A stretch of 64,000 nt of DNA. Source: Akebia trifoliata. Taxonomy: Eukaryota > Streptophyta > Magnoliopsida > Ranunculales > Lardizabalaceae. Both the position numbers and the translations under genes were made by a program. Location of the stretch: the NCBI GenBank assembly GCA_017979445.1, contig CM030711.1, forward strand, positions 44,439,560 through 44,503,559, in the 5' to 3' direction. Positions 45,460 to 55,806 of this stretch are shown in pieces. The first letter of the stretch is position 1; each line of letters begins with the position of its first letter. The notes below the pieces were generated by a model. The model saw only the letters and a program-made list of their open reading frames with translations. It did no database searches and had not been told where the DNA came from.

Positions 45460-46600
45460 AGAGATTTATTCAGTAAATTCATATTGAACATGCTTCAGTT
45501 GATTTAGTAGGTACCCATTAAATATTACAAAGTCAATTCGGTATGTACTGTCATTACCAAACACAAAGATTTACATGAGAAAGTTATGTTCAATAGGCCC
45601 CTACCATACATTATAAAACATATCTGATAAGTACCTACTAACAGAACTTTCTCGTGTAAACTATTTATGCCTAACAGTTTGATTAAGTTTTGCTTTTGCA
45701 TGTTATTTTTGACTCACTATTATAAATGAGTTGACTCATCATTGTGAATTAGTTTTTGGTTCTGTTTAATTAAGGCTTTGACCAATGTTCAATTATTGCA
45801 TAGTGTTTATAGTTCGCCTCACCCAACTTGAAGTGGATGGCTTATAATATTTGAATGTGTGTAAAGTTTGACGTCGTATTATTAGGTTGTCAAGTGCTCT
45901 AAATGTTAAAATTTTATGTTGTATAGCTTAATTGACCTCATAGTTTTATTGTTTTAGTTGCATAAGGATTCTATATACATTATAGATATCAATATTTAAA
46001 GAGTCTCAATATCATTAGAATTATGAATATTCTTTAAAGCTAGTAAGAGACATTGATGGATAAGAAACTTACTAAAAAAATAACTCTATGCCCTCAACCT
46101 TCATCTATAAAAAAGGATCAATGACCCCATAATAGAGCATACGAATAGAAAGAATGTATGTGCGAAAAATGCACAAAATAAAGAATTCATAAAAGTTATA
46201 TCAATCAATCACTAATACCTAGCCAATCCATATAGAGAGAACGGAGAAGGTAAGTATAGAAGAAATGATCAATTTGATGAAGATTTCGAAAGCTTCGAGG
46301 GACACATGAATAGAGAGGCACACCTCCAACGTTTAAATCAACGGTTTCACAATTGCACAAGGTAAGTACCCTTAATTCATTTTACATTGAATGAATAGCA
46401 TGTTTGAGACATGTGATACATTAAATCATATTGGGAAAAATCAAAGTATATTAAGGTTATGTTTTAGGATTTTGAATGCATAAAATCTAACATGTGGTAT
46501 TAGAGTCATAGGTTCTTGAATCTTCATATCTTGATTTCGAACTATTCATACATAAAGGTTGTCATACTTTAAGATAAAATTCTTGTTCCAATTTCTTGAT
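45460..46600. other. Intergenic stretch with a primer-site-like motif of a decayed copia element
   Basis: I see no gene. Near 46480-46515, AAAATCTAACATGTGGTATTAG then AGTCATAGG resembles the end of an LTR followed by the copia primer site TGGTATCAGAGC. The preceding several hundred bases may be its LTR, but no second copy is visible. Confidence 0.38.
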
Positions 46601-46764
46601 CTCGTTATATATATATATATATATATAACCATGATTGCTATGATTGAAATTCAATTTCAATATTTTTCGTTTAATGTCAAAATTATTACTCTATAAAGTT
46701 TCGAACCAATTGATTCCATAATTATGAAATTCAAGATTTCATGTGTATGTATATATATATATAT

Positions 46765-47141
46765 GGGGGCGTTCAATGGCAAACTTTTTAGCAAACTTTT
46801 TGGCAAAACATTTTTCAAAACATGAGTTAGAAGTTTTGGAATGAGCTGATTTTTGGTGAGGATGATCTCTACGGTGAGGAGATCATCCTCACCAAAAATC
46901 AGCTCATTCCAAAACTTCTAACACCATTAAAAATAGTTTACAAAAAATGGACGGTCCACGATTTTTCAACTGGTAAACATGGGTTAGAAGTTTTGGAATG
47001 GGCTGATTTTTGGTGAGGATGATCTACTCACCGTAGAGATCATCCTCACAAAAAATCAGCCCATTCCAAAACCTCTAACCCATGTTTTGAAAAATGTTTT
47101 GCCAAAAAGTTTGCTAAAAAGTTTGCCCTTGAACGCTACCC
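46765..47141. mobile_element. Double-hairpin foldback element, third end type
   Basis: Outer arms: left GGGGGCGTTCAATGGCAAAC then TTTTTAGCAAAC; right, in reverse complement, GGGTAGCGTTCAAGGGCAAAC-like. They enclose the same two-stem core as 38875-39255 (arms TTGGTGAGGATGATCTC, linker containing ATGGACGGTCCACGATTTTT). The flanks are ATATATAT and ATATATCT, a possible 8-bp duplication in TA-rich DNA. Confidence 0.8.
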
Positions 47142-47149
47142 ATATATCT

Positions 47150-47570
47150 ATATATATATCGCAGATTTTGGTTTTATGAAATTTAAGATTTTGTGTGTGT
47201 ATATATATATTGCAAATTTTAGTTTATGAAAAAGATTTCGTAGATGTATATATTGCAAATTTCGGTTTATGATTCTGAAATCTCAAATTTCAATCTACAA
47301 AATTTCAATTTTGTATATACATAATTGCAAAATTTCGGTTCATGTAATTTCAGATTCATATATACGTACATTGCAGAATTTTTGTTCATGTAATTTCAGA
47401 TTTCTCATATACATATATTGCAGAATTTCAGTTCATGTAATTTCAGATTCATATATACATATATTGCAGAATTTCGATTCATGTGATTTTAGATTTCGCA
47501 TATGCATAATTGCAAAATTACGATTTATGAATTTCCAGATTTTTTATGTAATTTCAAATTTCAGTTTTAT
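47150..47570 (+). repeat. Degenerate tandem repeat, about 45-bp unit
   Basis: Roughly nine diverged units of the type TTGCAGAATTTCAGTTCATG + TAATTTCAGATT + CATATATACATATA. The 127-codon frame here is made of repeating ISVHVISDSYI-like pieces and is a by-product. Confidence 0.8.
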
Positions 47571-47829
47571 AATTGCTCTCAGATTTCGATTATATATTAA
47601 TCACAATTTTGATCCAAAATTGATCTTGGATTGTCATAAGATTATTGATTAAAGTTTTATGACATATCATGTTGTTGGAACATTAAAGAATAATCTAAGG
47701 ATTATATAAATATTGTTGAACAATTTATAGGAACATAAATTCTATTAATTTTGTAGCTATCAAAGTGGTCTTAATTAGTAAATTTTATAAAATATATAAT
47801 TATATTAAATTTGATCATCAAGGTGACAT

Positions 47830-48990
47830 TAAAAAACAATGAGTCGATTGAGTATGCTACCAGACATGTCATTTTATCATAACTCTTTTTTTTTTTCAAT
47901 TCCAGTTCTTGTCCATTTTGGTTCCAAAAAACATGAAAGAGAAAAATTTATTTCAAATCACTATAAAACATTTTTCCTTCCAAAAAAAATTAACATGTTA
48001 TCTATAAAATTATCAATTTAGTTAGAACTTGTTCTACTAAAGATGAGTATTGATAGAGTAAAATTGAAATTGACATCATTTGGGACATTGGTGTGCACAG
48101 AATCATTAGATGCTTCTCAGTCGTATCTCGATGAAAAGCATCTATTGTTCTATAGACATATCTATGTCAGCAATGTTTGAAACAATATCAATTTCACTGT
48201 TACTTCAGTATTTTCGACTAAAGATATAAGTTAATGACTTTTTCAAAAATAAAAATGCATCTTCTTTGCAAATAATAAATTTTAGAAGAGATGTCCCATT
48301 TTGAACTTCAATGCATAATTTATATGAAAAGAAAAAATCAAGAGCTTTGTATAACATGTATTAATTTTAAAATGGAAATGGACTTTACATCATCCATTGT
48401 ACAAAAAAAAAAAAAAAAACAAATGACAAAACAAATCAATTCAGGATACCCAAATAATGGAATCTAATGGTTTCAATCCCTATTGGTTCATTCCATTTTA
48501 GACCAGACTCTAATTGGTTCCAATAAAAAGGAAACTGAAACTAGGTTTTTGATTTGGTTCCAGTTAAATCGGTATCCATTGACACCCCTACTCTGAGTGA
48601 TTGTTTGCTCATAGCCCAACACTATGTTGACATGTGGCGCTGATGACATAAGTAATGATAAGAGAATTTTTCTCTCTCCTGCTATAGTAAAAAAAAATGG
48701 AAATTTTTTGATAAGATCACCTTGTGGCATTCAAAAATATGATCCAATACAACAGTGTTGTAGGAATTTCAAAACAAAAATTAATTTTCATCGTTGTATT
48801 TTAATTTTAAATTTAGGTGTTTGGTGGCCTTCCGTTTTCAATACCACTAGTTAAACCCGAAAAAATTTGTTTTATTTTTATTTTTTTTACCATAAGGTTT
48901 TTCTTGAAATTAAAAAGGGTTTGACGTTGGATTGTCAATATAATCATCCATGTGATCTCACAATATTTTTTAAGATTTGAAATATAAAAA
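47830..48990 (+). repeat. Block duplicated between copies B and C
   Basis: It matches 17880-19020 in the same orientation, including a hAT-like right end GACACCCCTA near 48592. It continues after the Harbinger-type insertion at 50261-50520. Confidence 0.75.
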
Positions 48991-48994
48991 TTAA

Positions 48995-50260
48995 GGGCCT
49001 GTTTGGATACCAGGAGCAGAACTACTCTTCCAAAGAACAGGAGCTGAAGTACTCTATGGAGGAGCTGAAAAAGTAATTCTGTGTAGAAAGGGCGTTTGAC
49101 AATCAACTCTGTGAAGTACTGGCAGAAGTACTTTTGTGCTGGAAGTCTGTTTGGGAACCATACTGACTTCTCATGACTTCTAGAAAAAAGACCAGAATAC
49201 CCTTATATTATACCAGTTCTGTTTTTTATCTTTTAGTGTCATAATATGCCTTCAAACTATACTGTTTTTGACATTTTAACTATAAATATTAATATAATAT
49301 AATATAATAAATATTAATATAATATAATATAATATAATATTTTAAATATTAAATATTAATATAATATGTTTAAATCCATTATACTCAAAATTTAAAAAAA
49401 AATTGACAGACTGTCTTATAGTGTCATAATATGCCTTCAAACTATACTGTTTTTGACATTTTAACTATAGATATTAATATAATATAATGAATATTTTAAA
49501 TATTAAATATTAATATAATGTGTTTAAATCCATTATACTCAAAATTAAAAAAAAAAAATTGACAGACTGTCTTTTAATGTCATAATATGCCTTCAAACTA
49601 TATTGTTTTTGACATTTTAACTTATATATTAATATAATATAATATAATAAATATTAATATAATATTTTAAATATTAAATATTAATATAATGTGTTTAAAT
49701 CCATTATACTCAAAATTTTAAAAAAAATTGACAGACTGTCTTTTAGTGTCATAATATGCCTTCAAACTATATTGTTTTTGACATTTTAACTATAAATATT
49801 AATATAATATAATATAATATTTTAAATTTAAATATTAATATAATGTGTTTAACTATAAATATTAATATAATATAATATAATAAATACTAATATAATATAA
49901 TATAATATTTTAAGTATTAAATATTAATATAATGTGTTTAAATCCATTATACTCAAATTAAATTTTTTTTTTAAATATTAATAAATGTTTCTTTCATTTG
50001 ATTTAAGGGCAAATGAATTAGGAATATTTTCATAGAAAATTAATAAAGTTAAGGGTATTTTGGTAAAACGAACCGTAGATTTTGACTCCCCGCAAGATGA
50101 GTTTTGAGAAATAGGTTTTCTCGACTTCTTCACAAAGAGTAATTTCTTGCTCTTGCGCGGAGTAACTCTTCGTAGGAGTTGTTCATCAAAACGCATCCAA
50201 ACGACTTCTAACTCCCCGCAAGAGTCAGAAGTAGCCAAGGAGTCATATCCAAACGCCTAC
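48995..50260. mobile_element. Harbinger-type element H1, copy 2 (reverse orientation)
   Basis: The ends GGGCCTGTTTGGATACC and ATATCCAAACGCCTAC are inverted repeats, flanked by TAA at 48992-48994 and 50261-50263. It is the reverse complement of 34582-35777, with one more interior AT-rich tandem unit. The collinear duplicate near 19020 has no insertion. Confidence 0.87.
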
Positions 50261-50519
50261 TAAGATTTCAAGGTTGTGATTGTGTGGGGAGGATAGAAAT
50301 TCCTCTCTTATTATTTACGTCATCAACGGTACATTTTCAAAAACCGTGTTGAATTGTGAACAAACAATCACTTCCCCTACTCTCACATCTATTTGGTGGG
50401 TTCACGTAACTTTCTTATTAAAAGTTTTGAGGACTTTTTCAATCAGCCAAAGTCTTGTAGACTTTGATGCCACACGAAGTCAACTTCTACTGTCAGTAAG
50501 GTACGACCACTCTCACAAC

Positions 50520-51237
50520 CCAACAATGGATTGAGATGTGGCATGAATGATGCATACTTTAATTCATCCGAGAGTAATTGAAGGTGAAGGAGTAATATTC
50601 AATTTCTTCTCCAATCAAAAAAATGGTATTGTACTTTCATTTGTTTTACTAGTTTTTACTCATAAAATCTTATCTTTTTATTTCTTTATTTTAATTAAAA
50701 TGAAAATGAATATAGATTTATTCATTGTTGAGTATCATTTTATTTAGATAAAAAATTTCTCTCTCCTACTTGCACATATTTTGCCCACGAATTAATTTTT
50801 AAGATCAAAGTTTGAAAAGAGCTATGGGATCATATGGATTATCAAATTGGAAATCAAACCCCATATCCTTTTAAATTTCTTTAAAAGCTCGTGGTCAGAA
50901 AAGAAAAAAGAAAGGTATTTCAATCATGAACTCTCTGTATTTTTTTTTTTTTTTTTTTCTGAGCTTTTCTACTCATATGATCTTTACACTTTTGATATTG
51001 GAAGAGCTTCTGCGTTTTAAGTGGATTTCTCTGAAATCTGGTTCTTTTCAATGATTTTGATCTTTACAGCTAGCTTACTACTCTGTTAACGTTCAAGATG
51101 TTTTGAGTAAAATCTATTTCTATCTGTTCCAATTGATTTCTTGAAAGATTTTCGCTTCTAGGACTTAAAGCTTTTAAGTTATTTGAAGGTCAAATTCAGT
51201 TAAGATCGGTTTACATGATCAGTTTCTCCTCCACTCC
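50520..51237 (+). promoter_or_regulatory. Upstream and leader region of gene D
   Basis: From about 50950 it shares the B-type leader (GAGCTTTTCTACTCATATGATC, GATATTGGAAGAGCTTCTG, GTTCAAGATGTTTTGAGTAAA). A run of about 20 T's precedes it. Gene C has a different upstream region although the coding sequences of C and D are nearly the same. Confidence 0.5.
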
Positions 51238-53916
51238 ATGAAGAAATCCAAGAATAATCATCTTGTGCCCATTTTAATCTCTCTCTATCTATGTTCCTTT
51301 CTAACCTCGGCTGATAATAGTTCATCGTATATTCCATCCGACAAAATCTTCCTGGACTGTGGGGCGTTATCTTCAGAAACACAAGAAGATTCAGATGGCC
51401 GAATTTGGGTCACTGATATTGGGTCCAATTTCTTACCTTCTGTAGATAATTCATTAACATCTCCCGCTTCTTCTCAAAACTCGTTTGTCACACAAATCCC
51501 TTACATGACCGCACGTATCTTCCACTCCGTATTCACCTACACTTTCCCAGTTGTACCAGGCCGAAAATTTGTCCGTCTCTACTTCTACCCTTCTATTTAT
51601 GCGAATCTCAATCCCTCTAATGCAGTCTTCTCCGTATCCTCTGATCCCTACACTCTACTTAGCAACTTCAACGTCTCCCAAACTACCGAAGCTCTGAACC
51701 GTGCCTACATCGTCAAGGAATTTTCTGTCAATGTACAGAATCGAAGGTTGAACATAACGTTCAAACCATCTTTGAATGCGTCCAATGCCTATGCTTTTGT
51801 TAATGGGATTGAGATTGTTTCGATGCCTGATATCTACAACACTACAGATGGAAAGGTGTTTATTGTAGATCAATCGAGTCCATTCTACATTGATAATAGT
51901 ACCGCCCTTGAGAATGTCATCCGACTGAATGTCGGTGGAAACACTATATCACCTTCAGGGGATACTGGCATGTTTCGATCATGGGATAATGATGAACAAT
52001 ACATCTTTTCTGCTGCATGTGGTGTGACATCTTCCGCAGATTTGAATCTCAAAATCAAATATCCTCAAACCATGCCTGCCTATGTTGCACCGACAGACAT
52101 CTATGCAACCGCTCGATCAATGGGACCAACTTCAAGCATAAACCTGAATTACAATCTGACATGGGTTTTCCAAATTGACCCAGGGTTTTTTTACTTGGTT
52201 AGACTCCATTTCTGTGAGATTTGCTCAAAAATAACCCGGCCCAATCAAAGGAATTTTAAGATCTTCATCAATAATCAAACCGCCGAGTATGAAGCAGATG
52301 TAGCTGCCTGGACAGGAGGGAATGGAATTCCACTGCATAGAGATTACGTTGTGCTCATTCCCCAGGGGAAAGGCCAGCAGGATCTATGGCTTGCATTACA
52401 TCCAAATATGTTAACCCATCCCGAATATATTGATGCGATCCTAAACGGACTCGAGATTTTTAAAGTAAATGATAGTAATGGAAACCTTGCTGGGCCTAAT
52501 CCAATTCCTGCTCGGCAAGAATTGGTCATCTTGCCTTTCACTAAGACATCCAGTTCTACAAACTCAAAGAGTAAGACTGCAATCAGTGCAGGAGGGGTTT
52601 TAGGTGCTGTCGCTGCAGTTTTTCTTCTTTGCCTCATTGTGTTCCTGCTGTCAAGACACCTGAGACAGAAAAAGGACTCGAACTCCAGTGCTGGGAGGCA
52701 TGGGACTACAAAGACAAACACCACAGGAAGTTACACCTCGTCACTCCCTTCTAACATTTGTCGCAAATTCTCATTTTTGGAGATTAAGGCTGCCACCAAC
52801 AACTTCGATGAGGCTCTGCTCTTGGGGGTTGGTGGTTTTGGGAAGGTTTACAAGGGTCAAATCGATGGTGGAAGCACTACGGTTGCCATTAAACGTGGGA
52901 ACCCTCTCTCTGAGCAGGGTGTTCCTGAATTTCTGACTGAGATTAAAATGCTTTCAGAACTCCGACATTTCCACCTCGTCTCATTGATTGGGTGCTGCGA
53001 AGAGTATTGTGAAACGATCCTTGTCTATGATTACATGGCAAATGGAACCCTTTGCGAGCACCTCTATAAGACCAATAACCCACCCCTCCCATGGAAGAAG
53101 AGGCTTGAAATCTGCATTGGGGCTGCGCGTGGCTTACATTACCTGCATACAGGTGCCAAACGCATTATCATCCATCGAGACGTGAAGACAACAAACATCC
53201 TCTTGGATGAGAACTGGGTTGCAAAGGTTTCCGATTTCGGGTTATCTAAGGCGTGGCCTTCAACAGATCACACCCATATCAGTACTATTGTGAAGGGTAG
53301 TCTCGGTTATGTAGATCCAGAGTACTTCATGCTGCAAAGATTGAGAGAGAAATCTGATGTGTACTCATTTGGTGTTGTACTATTTGAGGTTCTCTGTGCA
53401 CTGCCTGCGTTGAATGCAACTCTGGCAAATGACCAAGAGAGTTTGGTCAATTGGGCCTTACGTTGCCAGAAGCACGGTGTCCTTGGTCAGATCATCGACC
53501 CATACCTGAAGGGGAAGATTGATCCAGAGTGTTTTAAGAAGTTTGCGGAGACTGCTGAGAAGTGTGTGGAAGATAAGGGGATCGATCGACCATCAATGGG
53601 TGACGTGCTATGGAGCCTTGAGTTTGCACTAAAGCTGCAGGAGGAGAGTATGGAAGACAGTGGTGGGGCACATAGCCATGTGGACATTGAGGAGACCCCG
53701 TTCACAGGAAAATATGGAGAAAAGAAGGATTCAAATGTGTCGTTGGATTTATGTAGCAATGTAACTGGGACTATGAGCATTGGGACGACTATGAACATTG
53801 GGGGTCCGAGCATCGATAACCAGGATTCCCATGGATTGACACCTAATGCTGTGTTCTCGGAGATCCTAACAGGGAATGACAGTGAGATTGTGAGCAATTA
53901 TCACCCACCGAACTGA
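51238..53916 (+). CDS. FERONIA-like CrRLK1L receptor kinase, gene D
   Basis: An intact, intronless 892-codon gene from an ATG aligned with copies B and C (MKKSKNNHLVPILISLYLCS). It has a signal peptide ending near ADNSSS, then SDKIFLDCGALSSETQ opening the first malectin-like domain. The second malectin-like domain lies at about 229-405. A membrane helix follows at about 450-474, a TNTTGSYTSSLPSN juxtamembrane stretch, and a complete kinase: glycine loop GVGGFGKV near 530-538, VAIK Lys 552, HRD Asp 648, DFG Asp 666, then [10 protein letters not shown]. One conspicuous change is [11 protein letters not shown] where the family and copy C have [11 protein letters not shown]. From about SVDNSLTSP onward it is nearly identical to C; the N-terminal 60 residues are B-like. 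It is expected to be an active plasma-membrane Ser/Thr kinase of the RALF-receptor family, by homology. Confidence 0.95.
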   Translation: MKKSKNNHLVPILISLYLCSFLTSADNSSSYIPSDKIFLDCGALSSETQEDSDGRIWVTDIGSNFLPSVDNSLTSPASSQNSFVTQIPYMTARIFHSVFTYTFPVVPGRKFVRLYFYPSIYANLNPSNAVFSVSSDPYTLLSNFNVSQTTEALNRAYIVKEFSVNVQNRRLNITFKPSLNASNAYAFVNGIEIVSMPDIYNTTDGKVFIVDQSSPFYIDNSTALENVIRLNVGGNTISPSGDTGMFRSWDNDEQYIFSAACGVTSSADLNLKIKYPQTMPAYVAPTDIYATARSMGPTSSINLNYNLTWVFQIDPGFFYLVRLHFCEICSKITRPNQRNFKIFINNQTAEYEADVAAWTGGNGIPLHRDYVVLIPQGKGQQDLWLALHPNMLTHPEYIDAILNGLEIFKVNDSNGNLAGPNPIPARQELVILPFTKTSSSTNSKSKTAISAGGVLGAVAAVFLLCLIVFLLSRHLRQKKDSNSSAGRHGTTKTNTTGSYTSSLPSNICRKFSFLEIKAATNNFDEALLLGVGGFGKVYKGQIDGGSTTVAIKRGNPLSEQGVPEFLTEIKMLSELRHFHLVSLIGCCEEYCETILVYDYMANGTLCEHLYKTNNPPLPWKKRLEICIGAARGLHYLHTGAKRIIIHRDVKTTNILLDENWVAKVSDFGLSKAWPSTDHTHISTIVKGSLGYVDPEYFMLQRLREKSDVYSFGVVLFEVLCALPALNATLANDQESLVNWALRCQKHGVLGQIIDPYLKGKIDPECFKKFAETAEKCVEDKGIDRPSMGDVLWSLEFALKLQEESMEDSGGAHSHVDIEETPFTGKYGEKKDSNVSLDLCSNVTGTMSIGTTMNIGGPSIDNQDSHGLTPNAVFSEILTGNDSEIVSNYHPPN

Positions 53917-54635
53917 TGTATAATATGTTTGATCATTTCTTCCTGTAATTTATATACTTCTAGAGACTAGAATGATATTTATTTTTGTTGTAGTGATGAT
54001 TTTAAGGGTATGTTTAGGCTTCTTTCTGCAGTGGAGTTCTGGTTTTGTCCAAAAATTCCCAAGCAGTACTACTTTCAAGCCCACTGACTCATGAATGTTT
54101 CGCCCGATTCTTGGTGGACCGACAAAACAAAACCATCGGATTCAATCATTTTGTGCTGATTTCAACCAAAAATAGTTTGAAATGGAACAAAACTGTGAAT
54201 AATGAATTTGATATAAGGCTCAAATGCCTTTTAAAAGACTGTTCCCAGTTAGAATTTAAAAATATGTTAAACGAAAAGTTGAAAGAAATCATGTTAAACA
54301 AAATAGAAAAAGTCCTCAAAGCAATTGGCTCCGTCATTAACAAAGTCTATCAATTCATTTCCATGACCTGAGACCTGATTGCTTCTCTGTCCAAATTAAT
54401 CAAAATATGATAACAAACATAGTGCCCACTTGGGTATGAACAATAGTCCATTCACAAGAATAACTATCCAAAAAATTTAATAGCTACCCAAAATGCTAAT
54501 AATCTAAGCAATGCAAGCATCTACAAGAAAACACTAAATCCACAAGTTTAAACAAAAAAATTAATAATAATAAAAATTATAATGTATGCCATTTAAGCAA
54601 ACTATTATCCCCCAAAATTGGAATGAGGTGTTCTC
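53917..54635. other. 3' flank of gene D
   Basis: It is collinear with the flank of C and holds the empty sites for the CACTA-like element (GTATGAACAATAG near 54434) and for H1/H2 (AACACTAAATCCACAAG near 54533). A 108-codon plus-strand frame here has no recognisable domain, and the matching flank of C does not support it as a gene. Confidence 0.65.
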
Positions 54636-55141
54636 CTAGGCATCACATATCTTCTCGCATAATGCCTCCAACATTGTTTTCCTTGAATCCACATTTCTTG
54701 CAAGAAATATTTCCGCCTCCATGGGGTCTCTCTGAAGGATTGCAAATGCACAATCCAGATATCTGAAATCGAATCCTTCTGTCTTCATCAACCCTGCGTA
54801 TAGCGTGTTTGCAAATGACATAGGATCTATTACTTTTGCAATATGTTTTATCCTACCATTCATTCCTTTAATCATTTCTCTCATAGCTTCAATGGTATAT
54901 GTCTTCTTATATTGTTGCCTCTTATATATAGAAAGTATCGGCCTCTTACCAATGCAAGCATTCAACACACTCACTCACTCTTCAATACCATATAAGTTTA
55001 CATGCTCATCTACTGTCATCTTTGCCATCTCCACCATCAATCTTGTCAACATCAATGCAATCGAGTCCACAAATAGCAAAGCTTCCATTGGGGTGGTCAT
55101 TGCCAAAGATGAATGACAATTTCTCGAAATCCCATTTGGGG
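54636..55141 (-). pseudogene. Myb/SANT-like gene remnant following gene D
   Basis: The minus strand encodes IGKRPILSIYKRQQ, REMIKGMNGRIKHIAKVIDP and YLDCAFAIL followed by QRDPMEAEIFLARN, ending KICDA and a stop at 54636. All match exon 2 of the intact gene at 59689-60676. Homology breaks at 55141 in the middle of the exon (CCCATTTGGGG), where unrelated repeat sequence begins. The first part of exon 2 and exon 1 are lost, and the upstream frame is shifted. It is non-functional. Confidence 0.87.
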
Positions 55142-55290
55142 ATTAAGTTCAAATCCCCTCGTTGGCCACCCCCCTAGTGCTTTAAGAGGCCAGTACAGTT
55201 GGCTCGTGTTGGAAGGGGTGATTCACATGTCCACGGGGAATAGTTGGACTAAATCTGGATAGCCATGTATCAAAAAATAATAATAATAAT
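55142..55290. repeat. Short interspersed repeat with ATA-rich tail
   Basis: It starts at the break in the Myb/SANT remnant, includes AAGTTCAAATCCCC (similar to a Pol III B box) and ends ...ATGTATCAAAAAATAATAATAATAAT. It could be a SINE or the 3' end of a LINE; the head could not be defined. Confidence 0.35.
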
Positions 55291-55483
55291 CATTGAGTTA
55301 TTTAATCTTTGTGAATTGCCTATCAAAAAAAGAAGGTTGGAAACAGTAATTCATAGACGAGGACGGACGTTACTTCTCAAATTCAGTGTTTTTTATTCCC
55401 TACAAGTTTTACACTTCTCAAGACTACTTCGTCAATTTTCAGTTTCACGATGGTTACCTGTTATTTACTTCTTTCACGGACAG

Positions 55484-55672
55484 CTGGAGCAAGAGATGGA
55501 GACTGTAATTGAGGTACTGCAGCCAGGACTTTTGGGCATCATAAAACACAAGTTTTCTGCCAAAGAGGTACGTGAAGCAAAGGCCACAGTTGATAAAGCG
55601 GTTGAGAATTGGAAGAGGAATGCGGCCTTAGAGAAGAGATCCTACATCTTGAATGATCGTATTGATATGTGA
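55484..55672 (+). pseudogene. Last exon of an unidentified small plant protein
   Basis: After a CACGGACAG acceptor an open frame of 62 codons runs LEQEMETVIEVLQPG, then LLGIIKHKFSAKEVREA, then TVDKAVENWKRNAALE, ending LNDRIDM and a stop. The composition (helical, charged, non-repetitive) is that of a real protein and looks like the C-terminal half of a conserved small plant protein that I cannot name with certainty. No upstream exon with a matching frame is visible. It lies between a broken Myb/SANT remnant and broken copy E, so it is probably a transposed fragment. The end of the exon is part of an 80-bp tandem duplication (55648-55806). Confidence 0.5.
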
Positions 55673-55806
55673 TCGATTATTAGTTACCCCTTTTTTCTGA
55701 ATTATTGGAAAAAATATAGTTTCTGTTCTTGAATGATCATATTGATACATGTTAGATTATTTGTTGCTCCCTTCCCTGAATTATTGGACAAAATATAGTT
55801 TCCATA
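55648..55806 (+). repeat. 80-bp tandem duplication at a stop codon
   Basis: Two units start CTTGAATGATCGTATTGATA (55648) and CTTGAATGATCATATTGATA (55728), each ending in GGA.AAAATATAGTTTC. The first contains the stop codon of the exon above. Confidence 0.85.

Noticed and set aside
45186..45461. Arg/Glu-rich and Ser/Leu-rich frames
   Set aside because: Translation of the TTC/TC microsatellite on both strands.
46765..47141. CRISPR-like or microRNA-gene reading of the hairpin repeats
   Set aside because: The structure is a foldback transposon with terminal repeats in a plant genome; microRNA status would need small-RNA data.
47269..47652. 127-codon frame with repeating ISVHVISDSY-like pieces
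   Set aside because: By-product of a degenerate tandem repeat; no start context or homology.
54045..54371. 108-codon plus-strand frame after gene D
   Set aside because: The matching flank after gene C does not keep it open, and no domain is recognisable.
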